Below the pieces are notes generated by a model. The model had not been told where the DNA came from, ran no database searches, and saw only the letters and a list, made by a program, of their open reading frames with translations. A DNA stretch of 64,000 nucleotides from Aequorivita sp. H23M31 (GTDB lineage Bacteria; Bacteroidota; Bacteroidia; Flavobacteriales; Flavobacteriaceae), in contig NZ_CP034951.1 in the NCBI RefSeq assembly GCF_004022485.1, positions 1,240,001 through 1,304,000 of the forward strand. The letters run 5' to 3'. This document shows positions 63,001-64,000 of this stretch, piece after piece (position 1 is the stretch's first letter; every line of letters begins with the position of its first letter). The position numbers were made by a program, and so were the translations under genes.

Positions 63001-64000
63001 AACAGGAACAGTTGCGGATCCATATATCGTTTCTGTACAGGCAGGTGCACCGGATTCTATGTTGATCACCAATGCAGCGGGAGATCTGGAGTGGGCAACC
63101 ATTGCCTCTATCGTTCAGGACAACGAGACCGTTACTACATTAATTGACAATGCTAACGGAACTTATACTTACACCAGCGAGGACGGAACGGTAACCATTA
63201 TAGACGTTCCCGCTTCCGTGGTGGCAAACTTTGAGACCATCGTAAACGACGGTCCGGTTACCATCAACGGAACTACCTATACCACGATAGAAGAGTACAT
63301 CATCAGCTTGGCAAACGCCAGCGTGAACCTGGACGGCGGCGATATGATCACCGTGACCGGTACAGGAACCGCTGCGGATCCATATATCGTTTCTGTACAA
63401 GCAGGCGCACCGGATTCCATGCTGATCACCAATGCAGCGGGTGACCTGGAGTGGGCAACCATTGCCTCTATCGTTCAGGACAACGAGACCGTTACTACAT
63501 TAATTGACAATGCCAACGGAACTTATACCTATACTTCCGAGGACGGAACAGTAACCATTATAGACGTTCCCGCTTCCGTGGTGGCAAACTTTGAGACTAT
63601 CGTAAACGATGGTCCGGTTACCATCAACGGAACTACCTATACCACGATAGAAGAGTACATCATCAGCTTGGCAAATGCCAGCGTAAACCTGGACGGCGGT
63701 GATATGATCACCGTGACCGGTACAGGAACAGTTGCGGATCCGTATATCGTTTCTGTACAGGCAGGTGCACCGGATTCCATGCTGATCACCAATGCAGCGG
63801 GAGATCTGGAATGGGCAACCATTGCCTCTATCGTTCAGGACAACGAGACCGTTACTACATTAATTGACAATGCCAACGGAACTTATACTTACACCAGCGA
63901 GGATGGAACGGTAACCATTATAGACGTTCCAGCTTCCGTAGTGGCAAACTTTGAGACCATCGTAAACGACGGTCCGGTTACCATCAACGGGAATACCTAT
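60068..64000 (+). CDS. Giant secreted repeat protein, 3' end outside the window
   Basis: ATG at 60068 opens a frame that stays open to the window edge (>1310 codons). Signal peptide (LLLLFVLITGNFLFAQ), then VGIGTDMPNPSTQLEIKSSNRG (shown in part: VGIGTDMPNPSTQLEI), a head domain common to large Bacteroidota surface and tail-fibre-like proteins. Next come ~60-aa repeats (TLEYTDEDGVV; DNGDGTFTYTDE), then from ~60970 120-aa repeats (SEDGTVTIIDVP, TYTTIEEYIISLANA, NLDGGDMITVTGTG, DSMLITNAAGDLEWATIASI). The chain is acidic with many Asp and Thr, suggesting Ca-binding beta-strand repeats. It is probably a surface adhesin or gliding-related protein; the sorting end is not visible. Confidence 0.85.
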   Translation, partial: MKKLLLLFVLITGNFLFAQVGIGTDMPNPSTQLEIKSSNRGILIPQVPLTSVTDRTTITAGNLESLLVYNINTSATLSPGYYYWYQEKWNRLLTETDLPDYIVFWDITNNQFTYIDENGDIQIINISDLETLTYLGLNADGHTLEYTDEDGVISTIDLATVIRNFETLTSIIDNGDGTFSYTDEDGNITTIDMSTLETLTYLALNPDGKTLEYTDEDGVVTSIDLELIIKNYETLTTIVDNGDGTFTYTDEQGNTTTISISNLETLTYLAINPDGKTLEYTDENGVVTSINLETIIQNFQTVTTLIDNANGTYTYTSEDGTVTIIDVPASVVANFETIVNDGPVTINGTTYTTIEEYIISLANASVNLDGGDMITVTGTGTVADPYVVSVTAGAPDSMLITNAAGDLEWATIASIVQDNETVTTLIDNANGTYTYTSEDGTVTIIDVPASVVANFETIVNDGPVTINGTNYTTIEEYIISLANASVNLDGGDMITVTGTGTAADPYIVSVEAGAPDSMLITNASGDLEWATIASIVQANETLTTLIDNANGTYTYTSEDGTVTIIDVPASVVSNFETIVNDGPVTINGTTYTTIEEYIISLANASVNLDGGDMITVTGTGTAADPYIVSVQAGAPDSMLITNAAGDLEWATIASIVQANETITTLIDNANGTYTYTSEDGTVTIIDVPASVVANFETIVNDGPVTINGNTYTTIEEYIISLANASVNLDGGDMITVTGTGTAADPYVVSVTAGAPDSMLITNAAGDLEWATIASIVQDNETVTTLIDNANGTYTYTSEDGTVTIIDVPASVVANFETIVNDGPVTINGTTYTTIEEYIISLANASVNLDGGDMITVTGTGTVADPYIVSVQAGAPDSMLITNAAGDLEWATIASIVQANETITTLIDNSNGTYTYTSEDGTVTIIDVPASVVANFETIVNDGPVTINGTTYTTIEEYIISLANASVNLNGGDMITVTGTGTVADPYIVSVQAGAPDSMLITNAAGDLEWATIASIVQDNETVTTLIDNANGTYTYTSEDGTVTIIDVPASVVANFETIVNDGPVTINGTTYTTIEEYIISLANASVNLDGGDMITVTGTGTAADPYIVSVQAGAPDSMLITNAAGDLEWATIASIVQDNETVTTLIDNANGTYTYTSEDGTVTIIDVPASVVANFETIVNDGPVTINGTTYTTIEEYIISLANASVNLDGGDMITVTGTGTVADPYIVSVQAGAPDSMLITNAAGDLEWATIASIVQDNETVTTLIDNANGTYTYTSEDGTVTIIDVPASVVANFETIVNDGPVTINGNTY
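60970..64000 (+). repeat. 360-bp tandem repeats, at least 8.4 copies
   Basis: The unit TTAATTGACAATGCC recurs at 60980, 61340, 61700, 62060 and every 360 bp to 63860. Copies differ at only a few bases each, mostly silent, with variants shuffled among copies (GCGGATCCGTATGTGGTA versus CCATATATCGTTTC). That pattern shows recent unequal exchange or gene conversion. Copy number may vary between strains, and short-read assembly could have miscounted. Confidence 0.95.

Noticed and set aside
60970..64000. CRISPR or satellite reading of the 360-bp repeats, and 61-codon - strand frames every 360 bp
   Set aside because: The + strand stays open through all copies with a signal peptide upstream; the - strand frames are repeat shadows.

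Overview
The window is chromosomal DNA of a flavobacterium (Bacteroidota, probably Flavobacteriaceae). Evidence: AT-rich coding sequence, recurrent promoters of the Bacteroidota type (TTTG about 19-20 bp before TAnnTTTG), a type IX secretion (T9SS) sorting domain, DUF4494, DUF6266 and SCO/NirK/SUMF1 gene neighbourhoods, and a fused CcoNO oxidase subunit. No rRNA, tRNA or CRISPR array was seen.

Region 1 (1-16,000) looks like the cargo end of an integrative/conjugative element. It opens with the 3' part of a DUF3987/VirE-N-type primase-helicase gene, followed by a dense defence locus on the + strand: HTH regulator, hsdM, hsdS, a structured RNA plus an AbiF-type HEPN protein placed between hsdS and hsdR, hsdR, a long prokaryotic Argonaute whose PIWI active site appears dead, and an ApeA-like HEPN protein 42 bp behind it. 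Then come 2 kb with almost no coding capacity, rich in degenerate repeats and palindromes, with two hairpins sharing one core and differing compensatorily in their stems. The Argonaute + ApeA-like HEPN pair is the best candidate for an undescribed system; the AbiF RNA is second.

Region 2 (16,600-27,400) is mixed housekeeping: nagB, a serine hydrolase, a K+ channel with RCK domains, DUF4494, a di-heme cytochrome, a three-gene cassette (unknown 292-aa protein, CHAT protease, DUF900-type alpha/beta hydrolase), and an FKBP isomerase.

Region 3 (27,500-51,700) is a respiratory and nitrogen-oxide island. On the + strand: an outer-membrane porin, copper nitrite reductase NirK with a fused cytochrome c, a SUMF1-like protein and a SCO copper chaperone. 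On the - strand: a complete cbb3 oxidase operon (ccoI-ccoS-ccoNO-ccoQ-ccoP-ccoG-ccoH-safE), a heme-copper-oxidase-like membrane protein, the Fe-S repair protein RIC, a hemerythrin/SDR/AhpD-like/cupin operon, and a second unusual cbb3-like oxidase in which the CcoO and CcoP parts are fused and CcoN is separate, headed by Rrf2-family regulators. TGAT-N4-ATCA palindromes sit at the same distance from the -7 box before ccoI and ric, pointing to an FNR-type regulon.

Region 4 (51,800-64,000) holds cell-surface and stress genes: a 1650-aa T9SS-secreted fibronectin-III protein with a recent internal duplication, Dps, a TPR/AraC-type regulator, and the start of a giant secreted protein built from nearly identical 360-bp (120-aa) tandem repeats that runs off the right edge.
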